From Actinomycetes bacterium (GTDB lineage: Bacteria > Actinomycetota > Actinomycetes > Streptosporangiales > Streptosporangiaceae), in assembly GCA_025964575.1 (NCBI GenBank), contig JAOPYO010000195.1:25902-89901 (forward strand): a DNA stretch of 64,000 nucleotides. Reading direction: 5' to 3'. Below are positions 10,783 to 20,478 of the stretch, one piece after another (positions within the stretch are counted from its first letter, which is position 1; each line of letters starts with the position of its first letter). Made by a program: the position numbers and the translations under genes. Below the pieces are notes generated by a model. The model had not been told where the DNA came from. It ran no database searches and saw nothing but the letters and a program-made list of their open reading frames with translations.

Positions 10783-11151
10783 GGGGGTGACTGGCTTCGA
10801 CTGCGGTAGTCGAGTCAGGTGAAGCGGGTCGAGGGTTGTGGTCGTGACCTCGTTAATCCTGTGACCACAAACCAATAAGTGCCAACACTAAGCGCACTGA
10901 GTTCGCCCTCGCCGCCTGAGGCGAGTAGCGACTCTGTCAGCCCGGTAGCGTCTCCGAACCGGGATCTGGCATCGTAAGGAGACTCCACCTGATGGCCCGG
11001 ACGCGGGGTCGGTAGGAAAAACAAACAGCGGCTGAGCCGTTCGGCAACTTGCCTGCGTGAGAGCCGGGGCCGAGAAAACAACTAGCAGGCTGCGCCCGGA
11101 GAAGACCTGAATCATTGCCGTAGGACCAGGGTTCGATTCCCTGCACCTCCA
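10783..11151 (+). ncRNA. ssrA: Transfer-messenger RNA
   Basis: 5' GGGGGTG pairs with 3' CACCTCC acceptor strand; T-loop GGGTTCGATTCCC; tag ORF 10881..10919 encodes ANTKRTEFALAA*; downstream of smpB. Confidence 0.95.
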
Positions 11152-11255
11152 CTCGTGACTGGGATCGCCTGCTCGCAAGCTGTGCTTGCTCGCCGGCGGT
11201 CCTTCGTCATGTCTGCCCGGGGGCGACCCCCGGACCCCCCGGGCGGGGGCTCTGC

Positions 11256-11345
11256 CCCCGCACCCCCGCGTGGGTGCAGGGGTTCGGGTAACTAACGAGG
11301 GACGACCCGTATGCGCCGGGTGCACTGGGCCCCGCACCCCCGCGT
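11256..11345. repeat. 16-bp direct repeat CCCCGCACCCCCGCGT
   Basis: Exact copies at 11256-11271 and 11330-11345. Confidence 0.8.
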
Positions 11346-11357
11346 ATGGGCTCCTCG

Positions 11358-11384
11358 GTCATCTGGTCATCTGGTCATCTGGTC
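11358..11384. repeat. Short tandem repeat, 8-bp unit TCATCTGG
   Basis: GGTCATCTGGTCATCTGGTCATCTGGTC read directly. Confidence 0.85.
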
Positions 11385-11520
11385 GGGTGAGTCAGGCTTG
11401 CGCCGCCCTGCCCGGCGTGCGTTACCGGGCAAGATTCTCGAGGTCACTCTAGGAAGCAGATTGGCCACTAATAAGGTCCAATCTGGGTCAAAGTCATTGG
11501 GCCAATGTAGGCTTGGCGCG

Positions 11521-12351
11521 GTGAACGGGCCTTACGCACAGCCGTCCCTGCCGCCGCGCCAGGGCGGGTTCCGCGACTTCTTCACGGGGATCGGTTACCT
11601 CGTCCGCGGGCTGGGCTGGGTGGCCCGCCATCCCAGGCAATGGCTGTTCGGCCTCATCCCAGCGCTGATCGTTCTGGCGTTCTATGTCGCCGGGCTGGTG
11701 AGCCTCGGGGTCTACGCCGAGGATGTGGCCCGATGGGTCACGCCGTTCGCCGACCACTGGTCGCACGATCTGCGGCAGGCCGTCCGGGTGATCACGGCGT
11801 TGGCCATCTTCGGCTCGGCCGCGTTCCTCGCCATGGTCATGTTCACGGCGATCACTTTGGTGGTCGGTGAACCCTTCTACGAGTCCCTCTCGGAGCGGGC
11901 GGAGAACGACCACGGCGGCGCTCCGCAGGGACCGGACGTCTCGTTGTTCAAGCAGCTGCTCCGTGGGATCGGCGACGGGCTGATCCTGGGCTTTTTTGCC
12001 GGGCTCTTCACCGTGCTGTTCTTCGCGCTGGGCTTCATCCCGGTCGTCGGCCAGACGGTGGTGCCGGTCCTGGCCGCCTGTGTGACGGGCTATTTCCTTA
12101 CCAGTGAGCTCACCGCGCTGGCTCTGGAGCGGCGGGGCCTGCGACGGCGGGAACGTTTTTTGTTGCTGAAGCGGCACCGGCCGCTCGCCGTGGGGTTCGG
12201 CGCCGCCACCGTGGTGCTGTTCCTCATCCCGCTCGGCGCCGTACTGGCCATGCCGGGGGCAGTGGTCGGCGGCACCCTGCTGGCGAGGGAGAGACTCGCC
12301 CCATCTGCACCGATACCTCCGGGCGGACCGTCGGAGCGCGCCCGTCGCTAG
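11521..12351 (+). CDS. EI24 / CysZ-like membrane protein
   Basis: GTG start; GFRDFFTGIGYLVRGLGWVARHPRQWLFGLIPALI and several TM helices. Confidence 0.8.
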   Translation: MNGPYAQPSLPPRQGGFRDFFTGIGYLVRGLGWVARHPRQWLFGLIPALIVLAFYVAGLVSLGVYAEDVARWVTPFADHWSHDLRQAVRVITALAIFGSAAFLAMVMFTAITLVVGEPFYESLSERAENDHGGAPQGPDVSLFKQLLRGIGDGLILGFFAGLFTVLFFALGFIPVVGQTVVPVLAACVTGYFLTSELTALALERRGLRRRERFLLLKRHRPLAVGFGAATVVLFLIPLGAVLAMPGAVVGGTLLARERLAPSAPIPPGGPSERARR

Positions 12352-12495
12352 CCGCTGGACCGTGGGCTCTCCAAATCCGCCCGTGACGGGGCGTAACGGG
12401 GCGGCATCCGCGAACGATCAGTCGATAACAAGATGTGTCCAGAGTGTGATTGCCTCTCCTGCGGCAAATATTGATCTTCGCGTAGCCTGTGCCGC

Positions 12496-13992
12496 ATGTC
12501 CGATCAGGGGGAGCGCTGGAACGCGCCCGGTGGCGAAGTGAATGACTACGCACCGACCGACCGTTCAATGGGTCCGATGCCACGGCCCGGTGAGGCGAAT
12601 CCATTCGCCGCACCGGCCCCGGAGGGCGGGCCGGCCGGGCCACAGCCACCAGGGTCCGGTGTCACGATGGCCTCGCCGCAAGAGTCGGCCGTGGGTCGTT
12701 TGACCTTCTCGGCCGAGCTGATCGAGGTCCCCGATGGCCGTACCGACTTCTCGCCGGTAGAGTTCCCCACTCCCGGATTCCCGCCACCGCCACCGCTGGA
12801 GCCGGCCGCCGCGGAGTCCGCCACCTCAGGGCTCCCAGCGCCGGAATTCCACGCCTCCGACTTCCGGGAGCACAGATACGCCGAGACGGAATTCCACCCG
12901 CAGGGGTTCCCCGATCAGGGCTTTTCCGAGCAGGAGTTCCCAGCCGTCGGCGCTCCCCGAAGGCGTACATCTGAAATGTCAGGATTTGAAGCGCAGGCCG
13001 AGACCCCCGGTGGCCGGTTCGGCACATCCGCAGAGCAGCCGGCCTGGGATTCCCAGTCCTTCGACGGTGTCGAATCGGGCGCGGGCGACAGCAACTACGC
13101 CGGGGTCGACATGTCCGGGCCCGGTACGCCGCCCAAGCCCGGCATGCCGAGCTCCGGGAACTGGCGGATGCCGGAGTGGATGGCTGAGGAGGGCAAGGAC
13201 GGCGGAGCCACCCCGGATGGGCTCGACGGTGACGAGGGTGGCGGCCGGTCCCGTGTGGCGCTGTTCGCGGGCGTCAGCCTGCTGGTGATCGCACTGGTCG
13301 CCGCGGCGGTCGTGTTCCTCCTCAAGTCCAGTGACAACACCAAGAACGCACCGCCATCGACGCCGGCGACGGGTGCTCAGGCGAAGAAGACGGCGGCCAA
13401 GCGGTCGGCAGCCGGTGTCGCGCTGCCTCCGGAGAAGCAGCTGCAGAAGTTCACCGGCACCCACTCCCCGGTGGCCGGCCGCATCAACGACACGTTCAGC
13501 GGGCTCTCGTACCCTCGCTTCGGCCCGCCGTGGCAGGTCCCCACCCGCAAGAGCGGGCTGGCACTGCTCGGCTGGTCCGGCCAGCAGATCGTGGTGACCG
13601 AGAAGAACCCCAAGCAGCTCTGGTACGGCCAGCTGATGACCGGCGTGCTCGGCCCGGCTGAGCAGGACATCTACGGGGGTTCCGGCACCGAGCGTGAGGC
13701 GGCCGTCGCCTACGCCAAGTCGACCGAGGCCCGCCTGTACGGATTCGCCCATAAGACGCGGCCGCTGGCCTCCCAGCCGCTCCAGTTGAACGGCCACAAG
13801 GGCTGGCTGGTCAGCTCGTTTCTGACCTTCCACCGGACGGGCGTCAAGGCCACCGGCGACATCGTGACCGTGGCGGTGATCGATACGGGCCGAAAGAGCC
13901 CGGCGGTGCTGCTCATGGCGGTGCCCAACACCCACAAGAAGCTATGGCCGGACATCAATTTCCTGGTCAGCTCGCTGAAGGTGCTGCCCTAG
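12496..13992 (+). CDS. Hypothetical membrane-anchored protein with low-complexity N-terminus
   Basis: 498 aa; disordered Pro/Phe-rich N-terminus, one TM helix (VALFAGVSLLVIALVAAAVVFLL), C-terminal extracytoplasmic domain. Confidence 0.8.
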   Translation: MSDQGERWNAPGGEVNDYAPTDRSMGPMPRPGEANPFAAPAPEGGPAGPQPPGSGVTMASPQESAVGRLTFSAELIEVPDGRTDFSPVEFPTPGFPPPPPLEPAAAESATSGLPAPEFHASDFREHRYAETEFHPQGFPDQGFSEQEFPAVGAPRRRTSEMSGFEAQAETPGGRFGTSAEQPAWDSQSFDGVESGAGDSNYAGVDMSGPGTPPKPGMPSSGNWRMPEWMAEEGKDGGATPDGLDGDEGGGRSRVALFAGVSLLVIALVAAAVVFLLKSSDNTKNAPPSTPATGAQAKKTAAKRSAAGVALPPEKQLQKFTGTHSPVAGRINDTFSGLSYPRFGPPWQVPTRKSGLALLGWSGQQIVVTEKNPKQLWYGQLMTGVLGPAEQDIYGGSGTEREAAVAYAKSTEARLYGFAHKTRPLASQPLQLNGHKGWLVSSFLTFHRTGVKATGDIVTVAVIDTGRKSPAVLLMAVPNTHKKLWPDINFLVSSLKVLP

Positions 13993-14087
13993 GGCAAGCC
14001 CCGGCGGGCTGCCGAGGTCGATTTTGTGTCATGCGAGTTACCGCCGGGGTCTAGGCCGAGGGTGAGGTTTCGCATACCCTGCCGGAC

Positions 14088-14822
14088 GTGTCAGAGAACG
14101 AGGGGCCGGTCCCTGTCACCAGTGCCTGGCTGAATGCCGCCTACATTCCTCCGGACGATGTGACCACGGGGCCGATCCCGACGATCACCGACGACATGAC
14201 CGCCGACGACGTGGCGCGGCTCTCTCAGGTGCAGGCCCTCATGTCCTCTTCGGCACCCTCCGCGACGGACCCGACCGTCGCCGAGGACCCCGGCGCAGGA
14301 CAGGCATCTGCTCTGGAAAAGCAGGCAGTGCCGGACGACGGTACGGCGGAGACCGTCTCTGCGGCTCCTGTCGAGGTGGCCGCGTCGCGCGAGCCGGCAG
14401 AAGAGGAGACCGTCACCGGCGGCGGCGCGGACGTGGGAAGCGGCGAGAGCGTCGACGACTCCGAAGCCGTGACGACGATGTTCGCCGTGGTGACCGAGGA
14501 GGTGGCGGAGGATGCCGAGACGACGTCGTTCGCGGCCGTGGATCCGTGGATGGAGCCGAGCATCGCCCAGAATCGGGTGGTGCTGTCCAGCGAGGAAGAC
14601 ACCGGGGCCGGGGCACCGCCCCTCCGCCGTCAGCGATCCCGAGCCGTCCTGATCGCGATGGCCGGAGCCCTGGTCGTCGTGATCCTGGGCGTTATGGCCG
14701 CGGTGGCCTTCGGCGGACAGCGTGACCAGGATCCGAATCCGGCGCCGGTTCCGTCCGTTCCGGCCTCGGCACCTCCCACACTGAGCAGCACGGCCGGCCC
14801 GGACAAGGCGTTCCCGCACTGA
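14088..14822 (+). CDS. Hypothetical single-TM acidic protein
   Basis: 244 aa, acidic low-complexity region, TM helix AVLIAMAGALVVVILGVMAAVAF near C-terminus. Confidence 0.65.
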   Translation: MSENEGPVPVTSAWLNAAYIPPDDVTTGPIPTITDDMTADDVARLSQVQALMSSSAPSATDPTVAEDPGAGQASALEKQAVPDDGTAETVSAAPVEVAASREPAEEETVTGGGADVGSGESVDDSEAVTTMFAVVTEEVAEDAETTSFAAVDPWMEPSIAQNRVVLSSEEDTGAGAPPLRRQRSRAVLIAMAGALVVVILGVMAAVAFGGQRDQDPNPAPVPSVPASAPPTLSSTAGPDKAFPH

Positions 14823-15059
14823 TCCGGAGGGAGGAGCCCGGTGCGCGGGCGGATCACCGAACAAGGCGGAGAAGGCCGTGCGCCCGGACATCCGCGCCAT
14901 CGTGAAGTCCCTCCGCGTCGCTCGTTGACCGAGGGCGAGCACATCGCGCGGCCGAGCGGCCGTGGTGCGCCCCGTCAGGGCATTCACGTCCTAGCCGTTC
15001 GCCCTCAGCATCGGGTCTGACAGGGCAAACTAGGGCGGAATCTCGACCCTGGAGTAGCG

Positions 15060-16322
15060 ATGCTGGTCACCCAACTTTCGAAGCCGGCCGCACGGTCTGC
15101 CGATGGCGGGCATCAGGACGCGCTCGACGGGCTCCGGGCGATCGCCATCCTGCTAGTGATCTTCCTCCATGTGGGGGATGAGACGGCTCAGACCAGTAGC
15201 AACGCGTTGCCCTGGCGGATCATCGAAAGCGGCGGCGTCGGGGTGTCGGTCTTCTTCGCGCTGTCCGGGCTGCTGCTCTATCGGCCCTGGGCCCGGGCGG
15301 TGCTGGGTGGGGGCGGGAACAGGGGTGGCCTTCCCGGCCCCGACACCCGGGTGTATCTGTGGCGGCGGGTGCTGCGGATCGTGCCGGCCTACTGGGTGAT
15401 GCTCATCGTCGGCCTGTTCGTCTTCAACCCCGGCCACGTGGGCTCCGTACGCACCTGGTTCGAGATGCTCACCTTGACCCAGAACTACGATCCCGCACCG
15501 TGGTGGAAAGGGGTCGGCCCGGACGGTCTCGGCCCCATGTGGAGCCTGTCAGCGGAGGCGTCCTTCTATCTGGTGCTGCCGTTGATCGCGGCCGGGTTGC
15601 GCCGGTTCGCCCTACGGGCCGGAGAGGATCTGGACGGACGGGCCAAACGGTTGCTCTACGGCCTCGGGACGATTGCCTTGGTGACCTTTGCCTGCACGGT
15701 GGCGATGCGGCTCTGGGCCGACTACGACACGATGTTCTACTACGAGCATCTGCTGCCGCGGTGGATGATCGATTTTCTCGCGGGGATGGCATTGACGGTG
15801 CTGGCCGAGTGGGCGCGGCGCAGACCCAGAGGCCCGGCCGCCCGGTGGGTCACAACGGTCGGCGGGATGCTGGGCTCCTGCTGGCTGGCGGCGTTCTGCG
15901 CGCTGGTCGTGGTCTCCACGCCGGTCGGCCTCTCCCCTGCCGCGGTCCTTCCGGACCTGCCTGTACCACAGAACGCGGCGCAGTACCTCGTCTCCGCGAT
16001 CCTGTACCTGGTGATCGCGGTGGCCCTGGTGGCACCGGTGGCGTTGTCGCCCTCCCATCCCCTGACCCTGGCGGTCCTGGGTAACCGGGTCGTCCGGTGG
16101 CTCGGTCTCATCTCGTACGGGCTGTTCCTATGGCACCAGCTCGTCATCTTCGGCTGGTACAAGGTCACCGGCAGGCCGATCTGGAACCACGACTTCTGGC
16201 TGGTGCTGCCGGTCGTCCTCGTCGTCGGCATCGCCATCTCCACCGTGAGCTTCTACGTGATCGAGAAGCCCGCGTTGCGGCTGCGGGGACTGGTGAAAGG
16301 CGCTAGCGCCAGACGAGCTTGA
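15060..16322 (+). CDS. Acyltransferase family 3 (OafA/YrhL-like) membrane protein
   Basis: DGLRAIAILLVIFLHVG...GVGVSVFFALSGLLLYRPW...MWSLSAEASFYLVLPL. Confidence 0.92.
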   Translation: MLVTQLSKPAARSADGGHQDALDGLRAIAILLVIFLHVGDETAQTSSNALPWRIIESGGVGVSVFFALSGLLLYRPWARAVLGGGGNRGGLPGPDTRVYLWRRVLRIVPAYWVMLIVGLFVFNPGHVGSVRTWFEMLTLTQNYDPAPWWKGVGPDGLGPMWSLSAEASFYLVLPLIAAGLRRFALRAGEDLDGRAKRLLYGLGTIALVTFACTVAMRLWADYDTMFYYEHLLPRWMIDFLAGMALTVLAEWARRRPRGPAARWVTTVGGMLGSCWLAAFCALVVVSTPVGLSPAAVLPDLPVPQNAAQYLVSAILYLVIAVALVAPVALSPSHPLTLAVLGNRVVRWLGLISYGLFLWHQLVIFGWYKVTGRPIWNHDFWLVLPVVLVVGIAISTVSFYVIEKPALRLRGLVKGASARRA

Positions 16323-19300
16323 TCTGTTCGGGCTCCGGCCCGGCCGCGAAGACCCGTTCCTCAGCACGGATACCGAGTGTGGCGATCAGCAGGCCGAGCA
16401 CCCCCAGGCCCAGCAGCTGCGGCACCGTGTCGGTCAGCGGCCCGGACAGGACGCCGTCGCCCTGGAGCTGGAGGTAGGTACCCAAGGCCAGCACGGCACC
16501 TGCCAGTCCCATCATGGCCGCCGCGCTGATCGGCTGGTTGGCCGGTACGAGCGGTGCCGACCGGCGACGGAAGAACACGGCCAGCGCACAGGCGCCGGGG
16601 ACCAGGATCAGCCCGGCGAAACCCCCGGCCCAGAAACCGACGACGACGGAGACCGGCCACATCCACCATGGTCCGGGGCCGCGTGGCCGCGACGCGGGCC
16701 AGGCACCCCGTCCCCGTACGGCGGAGGCCGCGATCACCAGCAGCACCAGGAGCAGCCCGACCAGCAGGACCACTCGATAGGTCCCATCAGGCTCGTAGTC
16801 CAGCCGTACGGTCCCGGCACCGCCGGCCGGCACCGCCCAGCCTTGCCGCCAGCCGTCGATTCGGACCGCCTGCAACCGGGTGCCGTTCAGGGTGGCGGCC
16901 CAGCCGGCGTTGAAGTTCTCGTTGACGACCAGGTAGCTGCGGCCGGCCGTCTGGACATCGACCGTCCGGCTCTGCGGGGTCCAGGGACCGATGGTGGGGG
17001 ACCGGCCGATCACCTTGGGCGGGGCCTTGGCATCGGCGGATCGCAGCACCGCGGACGTGATCCGGTAAGGGTCGGTGGACGGCACGCTGATCCGCTGCTC
17101 GGCCGAACCCGCGCCGGACAGCACCGGAGCCCTACCACAGGAGGTGTAGCGCACCGGCCAGCCGCGGAGCAGGTCGGCGGCGGTCCCCCCGCTGATCCGG
17201 GTGAGGATCCGCTGCTGCCCGAGGGTGAAGGTCGGGCCGGTGCCACAGGCCGTTTTGAGCGGCGCCTCCGGGGCGGACCCCAGCGACGTCACCCCGGGAA
17301 TGCGCAGATCACTGATCTGGATGCCCGGGGACTTCGGAAAGGTGATGACCAGGCGCTTGGCGTGCATCGGGGCGAAGGCGAGCACGCCCTTGTCGTTGGT
17401 CAGCCCTTCGCGGATGACGCCGTCCCCGCTGATCCGCACTGCCGTAGCCGGGGAGCTCTGGAACGGGAAGAGAAAGGTGATCTTCGAGAGACTGATCTTC
17501 TTCCCGAAGTCGATGGTGAGCCGGGGATTGGCATCGTCCGTACTGGCCACCCAGGTGGTGGCCGGATCACCGTCGAACGCGGAGCGGGCAGAATCCGCCG
17601 GATGCTTCACGTAGGTCGAGGACGCCTCGATGTCGGGCTGCCCGGGAACGGAGGCGTACTGCTTGATCAGACCCAGATCGCTGAGGACCGCCGACCCGGT
17701 GAGCCGCTGCTCGCCGGACGCGGACGAGGTGAAGATCCGCTGGAAGGCCTTGCCGTCCTCACTCTGCCTGCCGAGGGAGGGGGAACAGACCAGCCGGGGC
17801 CCGATCATGCAGGGGGCCGCCGCGTCGGTGAGCCCGGTGAACACCAGGGTGGAGGCTCCGGCGCTCTTGGGGAGGGCGATGAACCGTTGCGGGGTCACTC
17901 CAGGGATCGACAACTCCGAGATGGCCACCCGGGTCCCGGCGTTCTGCCTCGGCACCCCGTTCAGCCGGGTGACCTTGACCCGCACCCAATCGGTCGGCCC
18001 TTGCGGTGCCGCCAGTTTCTGCGCGGAGCCGGTGGCCGCGATCGGCTGCTTCAGCGAGCCCGCCGCGGTCGAGATCTCGACTTCGCTGACCGCCGGGCCG
18101 AGCTGCGGCGTGCTGGTGAAGGCCACCGAGATGTGGTTCAGATCGACCGGCCGGTCCAGCCGGACCTCGAGCCATTCCCCTAGGGCCCCGTTCCACCCCG
18201 ATGACATCCACTGGGTGTCCGGGTCGCCGTCCAGCGCCGCGAACGGATGCTTGTTGCGCGACCCGTCGCTGGACAAGGCGGTGCTGTCGGAGGCCGACGA
18301 CGACGCGGTGACGGACTTGATCCCGGAGTAGCGGACCACGGACTGATAGTGGTCCCAGCCCGGCGCGATGACGTCCTTGGTCCGGGAGGCGCCCTTGTAC
18401 GGCTCGTCGACGGTCATCGTGGGGGAGCTGCCGTTGCGCAGATCGGAGAAGTTGACCTCCCGGCGGCGCAGCGTGTCGGTGATCACTGTGTCCGCGCCCG
18501 GAACGTCCTTGCCGTCGTCGTTCAGCAGGATCGGGCGGTCGTCCTTCAGCATCCCCTCGTCGGCCAGAGTGAGCAGCGCCTCTGGCCCGCCGATGACCCG
18601 CAACGGCCTGGCCGCCGAGGTCACGGTGGCGACCGCCGTGGCCTGCGGCACCTCGTAGATCTCCACGGCCTTGTACGGCTGGTCGAACGAGCTCACCGCG
18701 TTGGCGGCCGGGAAGCCCATGTCGCTGCCGAACTCGGCGACCTTGGACAGCCCCGGGCTCCGTTCGAGAGCCTCGTGTACCCGAGCCGGCCAGGCCCCGC
18801 CCAGCTCCGCACGGTCCAGATCGTTGCGTACGACCAGGAACCGTACGCCGATCCGGGACAGCACGTCGACCAGCCCCTGTGAGCCCTGACCGGTGGCGAA
18901 CCGGTCGTCGATCGCCTCCATCAACCGGCCCAGACCGGCGGAGCCGTACGGCACGACCATCCGGTTGGCCCAGCGGACCTGCAGCAACGGCTGGAGCGGA
19001 TCGTCCATGGCCCGCCCCCAGACGAACTCGCCGAAGCGCACTCCGGGCACAGCCAGCACGGTGTTCTTGCCGGCGTTCCGATTGAGCCAGTCCGCAGCGT
19101 CCTGCCAGTATCCGGGGACCGAGCGGAATACCCCCGCAGGGGACAGTCCGGGGCTCAACACGGGGGTGAACGAGGCGGTGACGGACACCAGCACCAGCAG
19201 CGCCCCGGCCGGGCGCCATCGGCGCAGTCCCTGGACTCCCGGCCGCAGGGTGAACAGCGGAGCCTGCAGCGCGTTCCTGAGCAGGTGGGCCAGGCCCAGC

Positions 19301-20478
19301 ACCAGCGGCAGCCGGATCAGCGCGTCGAACTTGTGGATGTTGCGGAACGGGGCCAGCGCCGTGTCGAACAGTCCGCGCAGCTGCCCGGTGAAGGGGGAGG
19401 TGAGTTCGCCGGGATGTCCGGTGACGATGATGGCGACCCCGAGCGCCAGGCTGAGCACCAGGAAGACCCGCTCGGGCAGCCCGCGTCGGCTTAGTCCCAT
19501 CAGCCCGAGCCCGGCCACGGTCCCGGTGATCAGGATCAGCCATGGCCCGGTGGAGAGCGCGTTGCCGGCCGGCCACCAGGGGGACCCCTGGGTGGGCAGA
19601 TACCCCACCCACTGGGAGGCCCCGCGCAGGACGTTGGTGATCGAGGTGACCCGGGTGGTGGTGGCGGCGTTCTCGGTGAAGTCGAGGAAGGGGAAGATGT
19701 ACTTCCCCATCAGATAGGTCGGCACCAGCCACCACAGGGTGGCCGCCGACGTCCACACCAGCCACCAGCCGAGCAGCCGACGCCGGCGAGGGCCCGGCGT
19801 CCGGGTGAGCAGGAACAGCAGTGGCACGACCAGAACGGCGAGCTCGGCGGTGGCGTTGATGCCGCCGCAGCAGACGATCGCCAGCCCGGACAGGGCGGCC
19901 GCCCGCCGGGGGCTGCCGCGGCGCGATCCGTGGACGAGAGGTAGCAGGATCCAGGGCAGCACCGCCATCGGGAGGAACTCCGAGGAGTTGATGCCGATGA
20001 GCTCCTGGGCCCGGGGCGCCAGCGCGTACGCGAACCCGGCGAGCAGCCGGCTGTTGGGACCGCCGATGCCCAGCGCCTCGCCGAGCTTGACGATGCCCAG
20101 GAAGGCGGCGCTCAGCACGGCCGCGATCCACAGCCGCTGCACCACCCAGGGGGCGAGCCCGACCGCATCGCCCAGCAGATAGAAGGGGCCCATCGGGAAG
20201 AGGTAGCCATAGGCCTGGTTCTGCACCTGACCGAAGTACGCGGTGGGATCCCACATGTGCAGGGCCCGGCCGAGGAAGCCCGAGGGGTTCAGGGGCATGT
20301 CGAGCTTGGTATCGGGGAGGATCCGGCCGGGCGCGATCACGAAGGACACGGTGGCGAGGACCAGGGTCGCCACCGCGATCCTGATCCGCTCCCTCAGCTC
20401 CATGTCGGTCCCCGCCACGTCGCCCATGTCATCAGGGGCCGGGGGATGCTCGTGCCGGGAAAGGACCCCGAGGGTCAC
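16303..20478 (-). CDS. AftD-like alpha-(1->3)-arabinofuranosyltransferase with discoidin-like domains
   Basis: 1391 aa; N-terminal GT-C architecture, large extracytoplasmic region with F5/8-type segments (FAALDGDPDTQWMSSGW; SAFDGDPATTWVAS), C-terminal TMs. Confidence 0.85.
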   Translation of the reverse strand: MTLGVLSRHEHPPAPDDMGDVAGTDMELRERIRIAVATLVLATVSFVIAPGRILPDTKLDMPLNPSGFLGRALHMWDPTAYFGQVQNQAYGYLFPMGPFYLLGDAVGLAPWVVQRLWIAAVLSAAFLGIVKLGEALGIGGPNSRLLAGFAYALAPRAQELIGINSSEFLPMAVLPWILLPLVHGSRRGSPRRAAALSGLAIVCCGGINATAELAVLVVPLLFLLTRTPGPRRRRLLGWWLVWTSAATLWWLVPTYLMGKYIFPFLDFTENAATTTRVTSITNVLRGASQWVGYLPTQGSPWWPAGNALSTGPWLILITGTVAGLGLMGLSRRGLPERVFLVLSLALGVAIIVTGHPGELTSPFTGQLRGLFDTALAPFRNIHKFDALIRLPLVLGLAHLLRNALQAPLFTLRPGVQGLRRWRPAGALLVLVSVTASFTPVLSPGLSPAGVFRSVPGYWQDAADWLNRNAGKNTVLAVPGVRFGEFVWGRAMDDPLQPLLQVRWANRMVVPYGSAGLGRLMEAIDDRFATGQGSQGLVDVLSRIGVRFLVVRNDLDRAELGGAWPARVHEALERSPGLSKVAEFGSDMGFPAANAVSSFDQPYKAVEIYEVPQATAVATVTSAARPLRVIGGPEALLTLADEGMLKDDRPILLNDDGKDVPGADTVITDTLRRREVNFSDLRNGSSPTMTVDEPYKGASRTKDVIAPGWDHYQSVVRYSGIKSVTASSSASDSTALSSDGSRNKHPFAALDGDPDTQWMSSGWNGALGEWLEVRLDRPVDLNHISVAFTSTPQLGPAVSEVEISTAAGSLKQPIAATGSAQKLAAPQGPTDWVRVKVTRLNGVPRQNAGTRVAISELSIPGVTPQRFIALPKSAGASTLVFTGLTDAAAPCMIGPRLVCSPSLGRQSEDGKAFQRIFTSSASGEQRLTGSAVLSDLGLIKQYASVPGQPDIEASSTYVKHPADSARSAFDGDPATTWVASTDDANPRLTIDFGKKISLSKITFLFPFQSSPATAVRISGDGVIREGLTNDKGVLAFAPMHAKRLVITFPKSPGIQISDLRIPGVTSLGSAPEAPLKTACGTGPTFTLGQQRILTRISGGTAADLLRGWPVRYTSCGRAPVLSGAGSAEQRISVPSTDPYRITSAVLRSADAKAPPKVIGRSPTIGPWTPQSRTVDVQTAGRSYLVVNENFNAGWAATLNGTRLQAVRIDGWRQGWAVPAGGAGTVRLDYEPDGTYRVVLLVGLLLVLLVIAASAVRGRGAWPASRPRGPGPWWMWPVSVVVGFWAGGFAGLILVPGACALAVFFRRRSAPLVPANQPISAAAMMGLAGAVLALGTYLQLQGDGVLSGPLTDTVPQLLGLGVLGLLIATLGIRAEERVFAAGPEPEQIKLVWR

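Noticed and set aside
10888-11337. 149-aa minus ORF over tmRNA
   Set aside because: Antisense of ssrA; the MEVQGIEPWSYGNDS-type frame is the well-known tmRNA/tRNA antisense artefact
11358-11384. CRISPR-like short repeat
   Set aside because: 8-bp unit directly abutting, with no spacers
11311-11520. Extended N-terminus of the EI24-like gene
   Set aside because: Crosses tandem repeats with no protein signal; GTG at 11521 fits better
17759-20254. 831-aa minus-strand ORF
   Set aside because: Alternate frame inside the AftD-like gene; R/G/A-rich, no domain features
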